Source: Chryseobacterium foetidum
GTDB lineage: Bacteria > Bacteroidota > Bacteroidia > Flavobacteriales > Weeksellaceae
Length of the DNA: 64,000 nucleotides
NCBI RefSeq assembly: GCF_025457425.1
Contig: NZ_JAMXIA010000001.1
Span: forward strand, 3,658,001-3,722,000
Reading direction: 5' to 3'
The notes beneath the pieces were generated by a model. It saw only the letters and a list, made by a program, of their open reading frames with translations, searched no databases and was not told the origin of the DNA. This document shows positions 16,246-25,714 of the stretch, piece by piece (within the stretch, counting starts at the first letter, position 1; every line of letters starts with the position of its first letter). The translations under genes were made by a program, and so were the position numbers.

Positions 16246-19032
16246 ATGTCGGTATTAATTCTTAGGAGAACAACTTTACTTTTAGCATTTGTTCTTTTAA
16301 ACTTTTCATTTGCTTTTTCGCAGGATAAGAAGGATATCAATATCTATTTTGAAAAAGACAGTGTAGCAGTTGAAAAAGGTTCAACTTTTACCAATTTCCT
16401 CTTGATTGAGAATAAAAGTTCTGAAGCTGTAACCATTCAGAATATAGTGCCGCAGGAAAATTATCCGGGATTACTTTTCTATCCTAAAAATGAATTTATA
16501 CTGGATGCAGGACAGTCTAAAAATCTCCCGGTAAAAATGATTGCCAATGTAGATTTTATGAAGCTGAAATCCAGTGAGATTAAATTTCAGGTTTCATACT
16601 CAATTTCATCTGTAACAAGAACTGAAAGCACATCTTTTCTGGCTAAAAAAGAGGAAAACAGAAACATCGCAATTTATACGGAGACTTTCGAAAATTTCAT
16701 TAACCCCGCAGCGCCGGACTCTTCAGTATTACTCACTGTAGAAAACCAGGGCTACGGTAGAAGGAACGTAAAAATTGACTTTCAATCGATACCTGATGGT
16801 TTGGAAATGATGCCAAAACAACAGACTGTTACTCTTGAAGCTTTGGAAAAACAAACTGTCGAGATCAAAATTGTAATCAGAAAGCACAACACGATTTTTC
16901 CTGAATTCAATATCAATGCAATCGCCACAGATCTTATTACCAATGAAATTGTGGGCAGCAACACGCTCCATTTACTCATTTTGTCAAACAACAGACAGAT
17001 TGCCAGAGGACCCGAATCTGTAAACGGAAGTAATTTTGCGGAAATGAGCTACAACGAAAATAGTTCAGGTTTTAATTTTTTGCAATTAAGAGCAAATACA
17101 GCGTTTAAGATGAGTGAAAACGTGAAATCGCGCTTCAATATCGGTACAGATTACTTTATGGAAGGAGGTCTTTATAACATCTATGATACCTGGCTGGAAA
17201 TGGAGAGAAAAAATACGGTGTTACGCGTTGGAAATATCAATAGCACAGATTACGAATACCCGATTTTCGGAAGAGGTGCAAAAGTTTCCACCAAATTTGG
17301 TAATAACAAACAGATCGAATTGCTTGCGCTGGAAAACAATTACAATCTCTACAGTACATATTTCCGGCAAATAAATGGGTCTAACGTAGTGGGTGCAAAA
17401 TACGGGTTTGGAAATGCCAAAACTCTAAATGGCAAAATCTCATATATATACGACCACGATCCGCGTTTAAATATCGATACGCAACTGGCGAATGCCGTAA
17501 CATCTTTTTTAATTGCCGGCAAACACACTGTCCGTACGGAGTTTGGTCTAAGTCATGAGAAAGGACTTGTGAATAAGGATGAAAATGCAGGTGGACTGGC
17601 AGGAGCAAATTACGAAGGAAAATTGGGAAGATGGGATTTGCAGTCTATCAATTCATTCGCCACCAAAAGTTATTCAGGGATCAAAAGAGGATCTTTTTTC
17701 TCAAACCAAAGAATCGGCAGACAATTTTCTGAGTCTCAGCGGGCATTTGTACAGTATCAAAACTCGCAGTTAGACCCCGGTTTTCTGAGTTCGCAGAATG
17801 CACCTTATCAGCCTGAGATCAGTACCAATTTACGCTATTATTTTAACAGTACAGAAGCGTTGGCAACAGGTTACCAGTTTAATGGAAAAAACTGGAATTT
17901 CCTTGTTTCTCCAAAAATTGAAAAGCAAAAAACAGCTAATATTTACACATCGCACGAACTTTTTTCTTACAGACTCGAAACCAATATCAGCACAACACTG
18001 GGCAACCATGCGATCAACCTGACTGCGGAATATTCCTATTCAAACGCAGACAATCAATCAGACTGGTTCAACAGTTTAAGAACAACTTTGTCGTACAGAT
18101 ATAAATCGGTCTCTCTCAACGGCACAGCACAGTGGAACGCAACCAACGTTTTTGATTTAAATTCGTTTTATAATACAGACCGTAAATTTGCCAACTACAA
18201 TGTGTACGCATCGTACAACTTTCACACACTGGGTAATAATTTAACCGGATCTTTTTCAGCAGGAACTTTTTATTCGGAGCTTTATAAAAATTTAAACACC
18301 AATATCACCGGAAATCTTGAATACAGGATTTCATCTTCCTGGTCGGGCACGGGATATTTTAATCTGTCAGGTTATAAGTCTACAGCTGAGTATTCAACCA
18401 GCGGGAGTTATTATCAGTTCAGAGTGGGAATTAAAAAATATTTTGCACCAGCTACTGCCCTTGGAAATCATAAAGTGACATTCCAGTTTTTTGAAGACAA
18501 AAATTTCAACGGACTTCCGGATTCAGGTGAAAAGGTATTCGCTGAAGAGATTGTAAAACTGGACGATTATATCGCGATGACGGATAAAAACGGAAAAGTG
18601 GTTTTTCAAAATGTACCCGACGGTATTTATACATTGAAAGTGAATGAAAGTGCAGGTGCCAGATTAATGATGGATCCTGTAATAATGGTGAGTAAAAATA
18701 TCAACCGTAAGGTAGGCCTCGTAAAAAACATCAGAGTAAGTGGAAAATTAACCGAGATCAAACAGGCTTACGATGTTTTGGATACTGATGTAACCGGTAT
18801 AGCTGTGTATGCAAAAGGTGAAGATGGATTGATCTATACAGCTTTGGTCAACCAAAAAAATGAATTTGAATTTTTCCTGAAAGATGGAAAGTATGAAATC
18901 TATATTGAAAATGACAAGTACAGCTATACACAACCAAGACAAACCATTCAGGTGACGAAAGAAGGTTACTCAGCTGATGTCATTTTTGAATACAAAAAGA
19001 AAGACACAACCATTAAGGTGAAAAAGTTTTAA
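16246..19032 (+). CDS. usher-like outer-membrane beta-barrel with flanking Ig-like domains
   Basis: A 928-residue protein with a signal peptide ending FSQ (residue 26). Residues about 27-250 contain two Ig-like, COG1470-type modules (SVAVEKGSTFTNFLLIENKS; VLLTVENQGYGRRNVKIDF). Residues about 260-740 show the aromatic-rich alternating strands of a large barrel. From about 745 a carboxypeptidase-regulatory/SdrD-type fold begins (FFEDKNFNGLPDSGE; GKVVFQNVPDGIYTLKV), as in the C-terminal domains of fimbrial ushers. It lies directly after the chaperone gene and 10 bases before the putative tip gene. Predicted role is to secrete and assemble the DUF4402-like subunits; a simple surface barrel is the alternative. 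Confidence 0.68.
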   Translation: MSVLILRRTTLLLAFVLLNFSFAFSQDKKDINIYFEKDSVAVEKGSTFTNFLLIENKSSEAVTIQNIVPQENYPGLLFYPKNEFILDAGQSKNLPVKMIANVDFMKLKSSEIKFQVSYSISSVTRTESTSFLAKKEENRNIAIYTETFENFINPAAPDSSVLLTVENQGYGRRNVKIDFQSIPDGLEMMPKQQTVTLEALEKQTVEIKIVIRKHNTIFPEFNINAIATDLITNEIVGSNTLHLLILSNNRQIARGPESVNGSNFAEMSYNENSSGFNFLQLRANTAFKMSENVKSRFNIGTDYFMEGGLYNIYDTWLEMERKNTVLRVGNINSTDYEYPIFGRGAKVSTKFGNNKQIELLALENNYNLYSTYFRQINGSNVVGAKYGFGNAKTLNGKISYIYDHDPRLNIDTQLANAVTSFLIAGKHTVRTEFGLSHEKGLVNKDENAGGLAGANYEGKLGRWDLQSINSFATKSYSGIKRGSFFSNQRIGRQFSESQRAFVQYQNSQLDPGFLSSQNAPYQPEISTNLRYYFNSTEALATGYQFNGKNWNFLVSPKIEKQKTANIYTSHELFSYRLETNISTTLGNHAINLTAEYSYSNADNQSDWFNSLRTTLSYRYKSVSLNGTAQWNATNVFDLNSFYNTDRKFANYNVYASYNFHTLGNNLTGSFSAGTFYSELYKNLNTNITGNLEYRISSSWSGTGYFNLSGYKSTAEYSTSGSYYQFRVGIKKYFAPATALGNHKVTFQFFEDKNFNGLPDSGEKVFAEEIVKLDDYIAMTDKNGKVVFQNVPDGIYTLKVNESAGARLMMDPVIMVSKNINRKVGLVKNIRVSGKLTEIKQAYDVLDTDVTGIAVYAKGEDGLIYTALVNQKNEFEFFLKDGKYEIYIENDKYSYTQPRQTIQVTKEGYSADVIFEYKKKDTTIKVKKF

Positions 19033-19042
19033 ATTTAGAGGT

Positions 19043-20479
19043 ATGAAAACGATGAGGTTTTTTTTAACGGGAATTTATACTCTGTGCTTCGGATCATCAG
19101 TCATGAAAGCTCAGGATATATTTCTGACTATTCCTGAAAATAATATTTATAACAGAACAGAATTCACGTCAGTGCCTACAAGGGTAATGTCGAACCCCAA
19201 CAGAACAAACTGGATCTACGGCTTTTTGGGATTTGGACCGGTAGCTCCCGCATTTACCTCTACATCAGGGCAGAATTTTACGATGCCTTCTTCTTCAGCA
19301 ACTTTACCCGCCAGCGTTCTTACATGGCAGCTGGAGAGTATGGGAGGGCAGTTGCCGGGTACAGGATTTTCGGGTTATTTACCTGGTTTTCAGTCTTTCA
19401 GTCCCAGTGCTGTAAAATGGTTTGAACCACCGGGATCCCTGCTTTTCGGAGCAGCGTTTAACAAGGGAAATATTAATTTTACATTTAAAATACCTGCCTC
19501 ACAATTTTCTGCAAATGCCTTCCGCGCCGGAAATTATTCTATGGATATTGCTCAGAATTATAATGATTTCACACCACTTAATTTTAAAACAATTTTAGTC
19601 ATTCCGTCATCAATACGTTGGGTAACAAACTCTTTGACAAAATACATCGAAATATCCTCTTTAAATGACTACCGTGGTACGGGCACTAAAGTGTGGGATT
19701 TGGGGAATACAGAATTCGCAAATACTGTCGATTTTAATTTTTGGGCAAAAGCAGCTGCCGCAACTGTTCAGTTTACTTCCTCCAAAGGTGTTCCCGCAAC
19801 AAGAAATATAGGCAGTATTAAATTGGGAAGTACAGGATCTGCGCTTGTGACAAAATCGTTATCTGCCGCTTTTCAGAATTTTTCTGCAACTGATTTAAAT
19901 GTTGCAGCAGGCAACAGAAACAACTTCATACCAGAACTTTATATTTCAGCTGATGATTTTAAAAATTACTTTTTTGAAGCAGGAACCTATACATTTGAAC
20001 TGAATTTTGATGCCAGAAGTAAAGATAATCAGATCAACAGTTTTCAAAATACTGCCGTTCAGATAAAAGTGCTTCCAAGATCGGAGATCACAATCCCCGG
20101 TTCAGGGAAAAATGTAAATTTTAATTTTAACACGGCAGCATTATACGCAAATGGTCAGTCACAGACAATTCCAAACCAGATTATATTATCCAATAATGAA
20201 AGTTTTGAACTTTATGTAAAATCAGACGAAAATTATTTTAAAAAAGGTGGCCTTCAAACCAGCATCAACTCAAACATATTACAGATTGGGATCGATGGAA
20301 GTTCTGTAAATGTACCATTATCCAAAACTCCACAAAAAATTCTCTTTAACGGCACACCGGTTCTGGACCGCCAGCTGAACGTAAAATATACCATTTCTCC
20401 AGCGGATGCCCAGGGTTTGGTAGGAAAGGAAAACACTACTTACTCCATCAATGTTTATTACAGCTTTACCGCAATCTAA
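19043..20479 (+). CDS. putative two-domain tip adhesin with C-terminal pilin-type domain
   Basis: A 478-residue protein with a signal peptide ending KAQ (residue 24). Residues about 25-345 form a Gly/Ser/Asn-rich all-beta region of unknown family. Residues about 350-478 align by pattern with the subunits encoded at 13308-15337: VNFNFNTAALY against VDFVYTSAADY, a LYVKSDENYF stretch against FNVKVKAGGANF, LNVKYTISPA against LNLDYLIPAS, then a Gly-Lys and terminal YSFTAI against YTATAL. A unique N-terminal domain fused to a pilin-type domain is the layout of tip adhesins in chaperone-usher systems. It follows the barrel gene by 10 bases and precedes the kinase by 24. Confidence 0.68.
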   Translation: MKTMRFFLTGIYTLCFGSSVMKAQDIFLTIPENNIYNRTEFTSVPTRVMSNPNRTNWIYGFLGFGPVAPAFTSTSGQNFTMPSSSATLPASVLTWQLESMGGQLPGTGFSGYLPGFQSFSPSAVKWFEPPGSLLFGAAFNKGNINFTFKIPASQFSANAFRAGNYSMDIAQNYNDFTPLNFKTILVIPSSIRWVTNSLTKYIEISSLNDYRGTGTKVWDLGNTEFANTVDFNFWAKAAAATVQFTSSKGVPATRNIGSIKLGSTGSALVTKSLSAAFQNFSATDLNVAAGNRNNFIPELYISADDFKNYFFEAGTYTFELNFDARSKDNQINSFQNTAVQIKVLPRSEITIPGSGKNVNFNFNTAALYANGQSQTIPNQIILSNNESFELYVKSDENYFKKGGLQTSINSNILQIGIDGSSVNVPLSKTPQKILFNGTPVLDRQLNVKYTISPADAQGLVGKENTTYSINVYYSFTAI

Positions 20480-20503
20480 TCCTGCTTTTGTCAGCGCTTA
20501 TTT

Positions 20504-22591
20504 ATGGATCATTTTAAAAGCAATAATTATTCTCAATCTGAAATTGACAGATTGAAAGCATTCGAAAAAAAATATAGCGGCGTTTTTGATTTTATACTTT
20601 ACACCGCTGCAAAGATGACCAACACGGAACATTGCAGCATTAGTATTGTCACAGATGGAATGGCTTATGTTATAGCAACTAACGATGGTTCTCCAAATCA
20701 AATCTATCAACAGAATCCTGATTTTCATCCTGAAGGTGACACCTCAGTTTATAAATTTAAAGAGACAGAATTTCAATATCACAGAAGCTATCTGATTCCA
20801 AAGTCAGATGATCATTTTGTTGCTTATTTAAATTTTTTTGACAGTGAATATAAAAATCCTGATAAAACAGAAACAGATATTCTCAGCGAGGTCTTAAAGG
20901 AGGCTTCGAAATGCTTTTTGATAAAAGAAAAGGAGCAGTTTCTAAATAATGATGATGTGCTTTTTGAAACATCCAAAGATGACATTACCGAACGCAAAAA
21001 AATAGAAATCGATATTCTGGAAGCGAAAGAGCTTGCAGAAAAAGCTTACGCTCTGAAATCTGAATTTGTAGCCAACATGAGTCATGAGATCAGAACCCCT
21101 CTCAATGGTATCATCGGTTTTACCGAACTTCTTTTGGAAACTAATCTCGACGACACGCAAAGGCAGTACATGGAAATTATCAACCAATCCGGAGTATCCC
21201 TGTACAGTATAATCAATGATATACTTGATTTCTCAAAACTGGAGAAACAAAAACTTAAGCTGAATCTTGATAAAGTAGAGATAGAAGAGCTGGTTTCAGA
21301 AGCCTTTAATATTGTTTTTTACAACAATGGAAAAAAGCATTTGGAAATGATCCTGGATATTGACGATGCTATACCTGTATATATCTGGACTGATGCAATG
21401 CGTTTAAAACAGGTTTTCGTGAATCTGTTGAGCAATGCTCTGAAATTTACAGAAGAGGGTGAGATTGTTTTATATGTGAAGGTACTGGATGATTTGGGAG
21501 AAGGAAAAAAAAGAATTCGCTTTGGAGTTCGCGATACAGGAATTGGAATCAACAAGGAAAAACAGTCTGAAATTTTTGAAGCATTTTCGCAGGAAGACGG
21601 CAGCATCAGTAAGAAATATAGGGGCGCAGGTCTTGGGCTCACAATATCAAACCAAATCCTGGCTCTTCTCGACAGTGTTTTACACTTGGAAAGCGAACAG
21701 GGAGAAGGGAGCGATTTTTACTTCGATATGCAGTTTGATACGCAGGGGGAAGAATACGATCTAAGTCTGAGCGGCATTAAAAAAGTGCTGATAGTAGATG
21801 ATAACGAAAACAACAGAAAAATCCTGAAAAGGATGTTGGAACGAAAAAATATAGAGGTAACGGAATCTGATAGTGGTATGAAAGCATTGCTCATGATCAT
21901 GGAAAGGTCTGATTACGATGTGATTATCATGGATTATCACATGCCTGTAATGGATGGAATTGAAACCATCAGAAAAATAAGAAATATGATGCCGGGTACT
22001 TCTGATGTTGCTCCGTATATCGTTTTGTACAGTTCTTCTGACGACACTGAGCTTCAACATGCATGTGACGAATTAGAGATTGAAAACCGTTTGATCAAAC
22101 CTATTCGTATGAAGCAGATGTATCAGATTTTGTCCGCTTTAAAGACCTCTGAGAAGAAAGGGACTAAAAAAGCAGAAAATAAGATGACTGAAGTGAATTT
22201 ACAGGAAATAAAAATTTTGATTGCTGAAGACAATGCTGTTAATTTGTTACTTACAAAAACTTATTTAAAAGATATTCTTCCGCAGGCATTTATCATCGAG
22301 GCAAAAGATGGAACTGAAGCAGTTGAGCAATACCAAAAAGAAAGTCCCGATCTTATTTTAATGGACATACAGATGCCGCAGCTTAATGGCATTGATGCAA
22401 CAAAGCAAATAAGATCGATGGAAAAAAATGTTGAAATTCCTATTATTGCATTAACAGCTGGAAGCCTTCCTGGAGAAAAGGAGAAATGCATGCAGGGCGG
22501 GATGTCGGACTTTTTAACTAAGCCATTGTTGAAACAAACCCTGTCAGATATGTTGCGGAAATGGGTCGGGATAGGAAAAAATAAAAAGTAA
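20504..22591 (+). CDS. hybrid histidine kinase: GAF-like, HisKA, HATPase, two REC
   Basis: A 695-residue, apparently soluble sensor. An N-terminal GAF-like region (about 20-155) precedes HisKA ([15 protein letters not shown], His194), HATPase ([28 protein letters not shown]), REC1 (IIMDYHMP, Asp477) and REC2 (LMDIQMPQ, Asp621). No Hpt domain follows, unlike the related kinase at 8836-12738, so transfer to a separate response regulator would need an Hpt from elsewhere, perhaps that kinase. It starts 24 bases after the putative tip gene with no terminator between, which places it in the fibre-assembly operon. Confidence 0.92.
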   Translation: MDHFKSNNYSQSEIDRLKAFEKKYSGVFDFILYTAAKMTNTEHCSISIVTDGMAYVIATNDGSPNQIYQQNPDFHPEGDTSVYKFKETEFQYHRSYLIPKSDDHFVAYLNFFDSEYKNPDKTETDILSEVLKEASKCFLIKEKEQFLNNDDVLFETSKDDITERKKIEIDILEAKELAEKAYALKSEFVANMSHEIRTPLNGIIGFTELLLETNLDDTQRQYMEIINQSGVSLYSIINDILDFSKLEKQKLKLNLDKVEIEELVSEAFNIVFYNNGKKHLEMILDIDDAIPVYIWTDAMRLKQVFVNLLSNALKFTEEGEIVLYVKVLDDLGEGKKRIRFGVRDTGIGINKEKQSEIFEAFSQEDGSISKKYRGAGLGLTISNQILALLDSVLHLESEQGEGSDFYFDMQFDTQGEEYDLSLSGIKKVLIVDDNENNRKILKRMLERKNIEVTESDSGMKALLMIMERSDYDVIIMDYHMPVMDGIETIRKIRNMMPGTSDVAPYIVLYSSSDDTELQHACDELEIENRLIKPIRMKQMYQILSALKTSEKKGTKKAENKMTEVNLQEIKILIAEDNAVNLLLTKTYLKDILPQAFIIEAKDGTEAVEQYQKESPDLILMDIQMPQLNGIDATKQIRSMEKNVEIPIIALTAGSLPGEKEKCMQGGMSDFLTKPLLKQTLSDMLRKWVGIGKNKK

Positions 22592-22651
22592 ATCATATAT
22601 TTAGATTGTTAAAAAGTATTAAAGTGGAAAATTTACCATTATAATTAGTTT

Positions 22652-23386
22652 ATGGATGATCTTATCAATGAATTACGGTTAAAAATAGAAAAGCTGGAAA
22701 ATGAAAACAGTTTTAAGAACGGACTGATATCGATATTGTCTCATGACTCCAAAGAATTATTTGGAAATTTTCTGTGGCTTGTAGAATCGCTTGAACAGAA
22801 GATCGTAAATGAGCAGGATTTTTACAAGATGTTACCACAGGTAAAAAGTGATGCCCGCAAGAATCTGCAGACTGTTCAGGACAGTACCGCCTGGTTAAAA
22901 ACGCAGTACGGAGACTTCAAGATCAAACCTGAAAAAATCATGGTGACAGATCTTTTTCATTATCTGGAAGAACAGTATGCTGCTAAACTGAAAGAGAAAT
23001 GTATCAAATTTTATTTTAAAGGAGATCACAATTCATTTATTACGAGCGACCGCTTATTACTGCAGTATGTTTTAGACAAAATCTTCAACAATGCAGTAAA
23101 ATACTCATCACAAGGGCAGGAAATTTATCTGCAGCTGACTTCAGAGGAAAATCAGACCATACTTTCTGTGATTGATTCCGGAACCGGAATTGGTGAGAAA
23201 TACTTGTCTACGATCTACAGCTATGATAATCCTGTATTTCAGGGGACTAACGGCGAAAAAGGGGCCGGATTAAGCTTGAAAATTGTAAAAAATTTCATAT
23301 TCTTGCTGCAGGGAAATATCAACATACAGTCGGCTGAAAGTAAAGGAACTACTGTCTCCCTGTTTTTACCTAATTTTATTTCATGA
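22652..23386 (+). CDS. small soluble histidine kinase
   Basis: A 244-residue kinase with no membrane segment or recognisable sensor domain. A short coiled N-terminus is followed by an atypical H-box (SILSHDSKELF, His31) and a HATPase domain (NNAVKYSSQG, IDSGTGIGEKY, GAGLSLKIVKNF). It overlaps the response-regulator start by four bases (ATGA), so the two are translationally coupled and are probably a cognate pair. Input probably comes by protein contact, possibly from the hybrid kinase upstream (60-base gap). Confidence 0.87.
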   Translation: MDDLINELRLKIEKLENENSFKNGLISILSHDSKELFGNFLWLVESLEQKIVNEQDFYKMLPQVKSDARKNLQTVQDSTAWLKTQYGDFKIKPEKIMVTDLFHYLEEQYAAKLKEKCIKFYFKGDHNSFITSDRLLLQYVLDKIFNNAVKYSSQGQEIYLQLTSEENQTILSVIDSGTGIGEKYLSTIYSYDNPVFQGTNGEKGAGLSLKIVKNFIFLLQGNINIQSAESKGTTVSLFLPNFIS

Positions 23387-24030
23387 AGGATTTACAGCCA
23401 AACGTCCGTATTGTTATAGCAGATGATCATGGTATTGTCCGGATGGGTTTGATTCAGACAATCAAACGACTGAGATCTGATGCCTTTATTCTGGAAGTGG
23501 AAGATTATAAATCGCTCTACAAAGTTATTCAGAAGGAAAATCTGGATCTGGCTATCATGGATGTAAATATGCCGAATGGTACCGTTCAGGAAGCAATAGA
23601 CTACATTAAAATTCACCAGCCTCACCTGAAAATCCTTCTGTTTTCCTCACAGGATGAAGAAGTCTATGCATTACGATATCTTAAGATGGGAGCTGGCGGC
23701 TACTTAAGCAAGCAAAGTTCTGGAGAAGCAATCGAGGCAGCTTTAAATGCGATGCTTACAAAAGGTCGATATGTTAGTGACAATGTAAAGGAAGCGATGT
23801 TTGTAGAGTCGTTAACGGGCTCGGGAAAAACTTCTCCTTTTGAAACGCTCTCAGACCGTGAACTGCAAATTGCTACAAAGCTTGCAGAAGGTCTTCCGCT
23901 TAAAGAAATTTCCAATCAGTTTAATTTGCACTCATCTACAATCAGCACTTATAAAAACCGACTTTTTGACAAACTTAAAATACGTTCTGTACCGGAATTG
24001 GTAGAGATACTTAGATTGTACAACCAGTAA
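23383..24030 (+). CDS. LuxR/NarL-family response regulator
   Basis: A 215-residue regulator: receiver domain (IVIADDHGIVRMGL with acidic pair Asp14/Asp15, phospho-acceptor Asp60 in IMDVNMPNG, LSKQS lysine switch) and a C-terminal LuxR-type helix-turn-helix (LSDRELQIATKLAEGLPLKEIS to STISTYKNRLFDKL). This is the only DNA-binding output among the signalling genes of the cluster. It is coupled to the kinase gene by a four-base overlap and ends the apparent operon running from the chaperone gene. A natural, untested target is the TGTAGT-N6-ACTACA palindrome before the subunit genes. Confidence 0.93.
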   Translation: MKDLQPNVRIVIADDHGIVRMGLIQTIKRLRSDAFILEVEDYKSLYKVIQKENLDLAIMDVNMPNGTVQEAIDYIKIHQPHLKILLFSSQDEEVYALRYLKMGAGGYLSKQSSGEAIEAALNAMLTKGRYVSDNVKEAMFVESLTGSGKTSPFETLSDRELQIATKLAEGLPLKEISNQFNLHSSTISTYKNRLFDKLKIRSVPELVEILRLYNQ

Positions 24031-24458
24031 ATATTTTTCATCTCTCCCTCTTTCTGTCATTCTTACATTCTGAAAATATTTAAAGTAAAAAAATGTAGTT
24101 CTACTTTTCACCAGATAGGATCACATTCATTTTTTCATGTCTCGTAATTACGTTGCTGAATCTCCCACACGCCACATTTGCTTTTCCATTTACAAAATGT
24201 AGGATGGTTGATGCCCTGTTGACAGCAAATTATATACACCATCTTCCCTTGATTTTGTTTAAATAAATCTTAGTAATCTGGACTTCTGAAATCTAAAGTC
24301 TCCAAATTAAAGAAACTTTATTTGTAAATGTTTCGATTTCTGGGGAAGATTACAGTCTGATTTATCCTGAGAAATAAATCTCCTTTTGAGAGTATTCAAG
24401 CCACAAAAGTCAACAGTCTTGCTGCTGATAACAGCTTTGTAAACAGAGATTTATGGAA
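24031..24458. other. gene-free spacer
   Basis: Between the response regulator and the tRNA terminator I see no open frame, RNA fold or clear promoter. The only symmetric string is TGTAGTTCTAC (24094-24104), which shares the TGTAGT half-site of the subunit promoters but with a different spacing. Confidence 0.5.
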
Positions 24459-24500
24459 TAAAAAAACCGACAAAGAAGTGAAAAAACTTCAAATGTCGGT
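24459..24500 (-). terminator. rho-independent terminator of tRNA-Arg
   Basis: On the minus strand ACCGACA (24494-24500) pairs with TGTCGGT (complement of 24466-24472), with an inner GAAGT/ACTTC stem, and is followed by a run of seven T residues (24460-24466). It lies just downstream of the tRNA. Confidence 0.8.
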
Positions 24501-24504
24501 CTTG

Positions 24505-24578
24505 TGACCTCGACAGGATTCAAACCTGTAACCTTCTGAGCCGTAATCAGATGCGCTATTCAGTTGCGCCACGAGGCC
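24505..24578 (-). tRNA. tRNA-Arg (anticodon ACG)
   Basis: Reading the minus strand from 24578: acceptor GGCCTCG pairs with CGAGGTC (one G-U). The D stem is GCGC/GCGC, anticodon stem TCTGA/TCAGA with loop TTACGGC and anticodon ACG at 24544-24542, and T stem ACAGG/CCTGT with loop TTTGAAT. The discriminator base is A. CCA is not encoded in place. The whole cloverleaf is intact and a terminator follows. Confidence 0.96.
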
Positions 24579-24625
24579 TTGTTTAAAGGTTTGCAAATAT
24601 ACAATTTTTTTGTTTTCTTTGAAAT

Positions 24626-25672
24626 ATGAAATCAAAAATTTTATTATTATTCGCCTTTTTACTGCTAATTTCCTGTAAGAGAGAGCAAAAAATTACAGCT
24701 TCAGACTGGCAGGTTTTGTCTGAGCGTACCCAATTTAAACAGGAAAATGAAAGTTTTCATCTGAAAACAGGAAAATTCGACTATGTTTTTGCGGAGAAAG
24801 ATCTTCCCTTCAAAAAAGTAATCATCCTGAATGCAAGTATGATCGGTTATATTTCCGAGCTTGAAGCGGAAAGTCAGATTGCCGGTGTTTCGAGTCCTGA
24901 ATATATTTATTCTGAGAAAGTTCAGAATTTAGTGAAGTCAGGCAAAATTCAAAATGTGGGGAATGATCAGAAATATGATGTGGAAAAAATCCTTTCATTA
25001 AAACCGGATGCTATTTTCACCAACCATATTCCCAACTTTGAAAATACGTATGAACTCCTTAAAACCAATGGAATTAAAGTCATTTTTCTGGATGAATATT
25101 TAGAACAAAAACCTTTGGAGAAAACATCTTATCTCAAAATTTTCGGAAAACTTTTAGGTAAAAATGAGCTTGCAGAAAGGAAGTTTAAGGAAATTGAAAA
25201 AAATTATAATGATTACAAAAAAAGGGCAGCTTCAGCAACCACAAAACCCAATGTTTTAGCCAATGAAATGTACGGAAACGTCTGGTACATGCCCGGCGGA
25301 AAAACTTCTGTTGCTCAGTACGTTTCAGATGCCGGTGGAAATTATATTTTAAAAGATAATTCGGAAGACAAAGCTGTTACCATGAGTTTTGAAGAGGTTT
25401 ATGCCAAATCAGATTCAATCAATTTTTGGGTGAATGCCGGTAATCATTTAACAAAAAAAGAGATGCTGCAAATCAATCCGTTATATTCAAAATTAAATGT
25501 TTTCAACAAAGGAAAAGTGTATGCTTTCAGCGGAAGACAAACTGCGACAGCGAACGATTTTTTTGAGAGCGGAGTAGTGCGCTGTGATGTGGTACTGAAG
25601 GATTACATTAAAGTTTTTCATCCTCAGATATTTCGGGATTACAGGCTCACCTACTTTAAAGAATTGCAGTAA
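24626..25672 (+). CDS. ABC transporter substrate-binding lipoprotein, BtuF/FepB-like (iron chelate or cobalamin)
   Basis: A 348-residue protein with a lipoprotein signal (LLLISC, Cys17). The two-lobe helical-backbone binding protein family is indicated by KVIILNASMIGYISEL, the AGVSSPEYIYS segment, DVEKILSLKPDAIFTN and GIKVIFLDEYLE, then GKVYAFSGRQ late in the chain. Members bind siderophore-iron, haem or cobalamin and deliver it to a permease-ATPase pair. No permease or ATPase gene is adjacent, so partners lie elsewhere and the ligand is undetermined. Confidence 0.85.
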   Translation: MKSKILLLFAFLLLISCKREQKITASDWQVLSERTQFKQENESFHLKTGKFDYVFAEKDLPFKKVIILNASMIGYISELEAESQIAGVSSPEYIYSEKVQNLVKSGKIQNVGNDQKYDVEKILSLKPDAIFTNHIPNFENTYELLKTNGIKVIFLDEYLEQKPLEKTSYLKIFGKLLGKNELAERKFKEIEKNYNDYKKRAASATTKPNVLANEMYGNVWYMPGGKTSVAQYVSDAGGNYILKDNSEDKAVTMSFEEVYAKSDSINFWVNAGNHLTKKEMLQINPLYSKLNVFNKGKVYAFSGRQTATANDFFESGVVRCDVVLKDYIKVFHPQIFRDYRLTYFKELQ

Positions 25673-25696
25673 CCTCGCAGTATTTGTTTACTTTTG
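25664..25696 (+). promoter_or_regulatory. promoter of mtgA
   Basis: TTG (25664-25666), 22 bases, then TACTTTTG (25689-25696) matching TAnnTTTG. It overlaps the end of the lipoprotein gene. Transcription from about 25703 leaves only the ATG at 25715 as start for mtgA. Confidence 0.6.
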
Positions 25697-25714
25697 TACC
25701 AAGTTTTTGAGCTT

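Noticed and set aside
24505..24578. tRNA as integration site of a genomic island
   Set aside because: No direct repeat of the tRNA 3' end was noticed on either side, and no integrase lies next to it.
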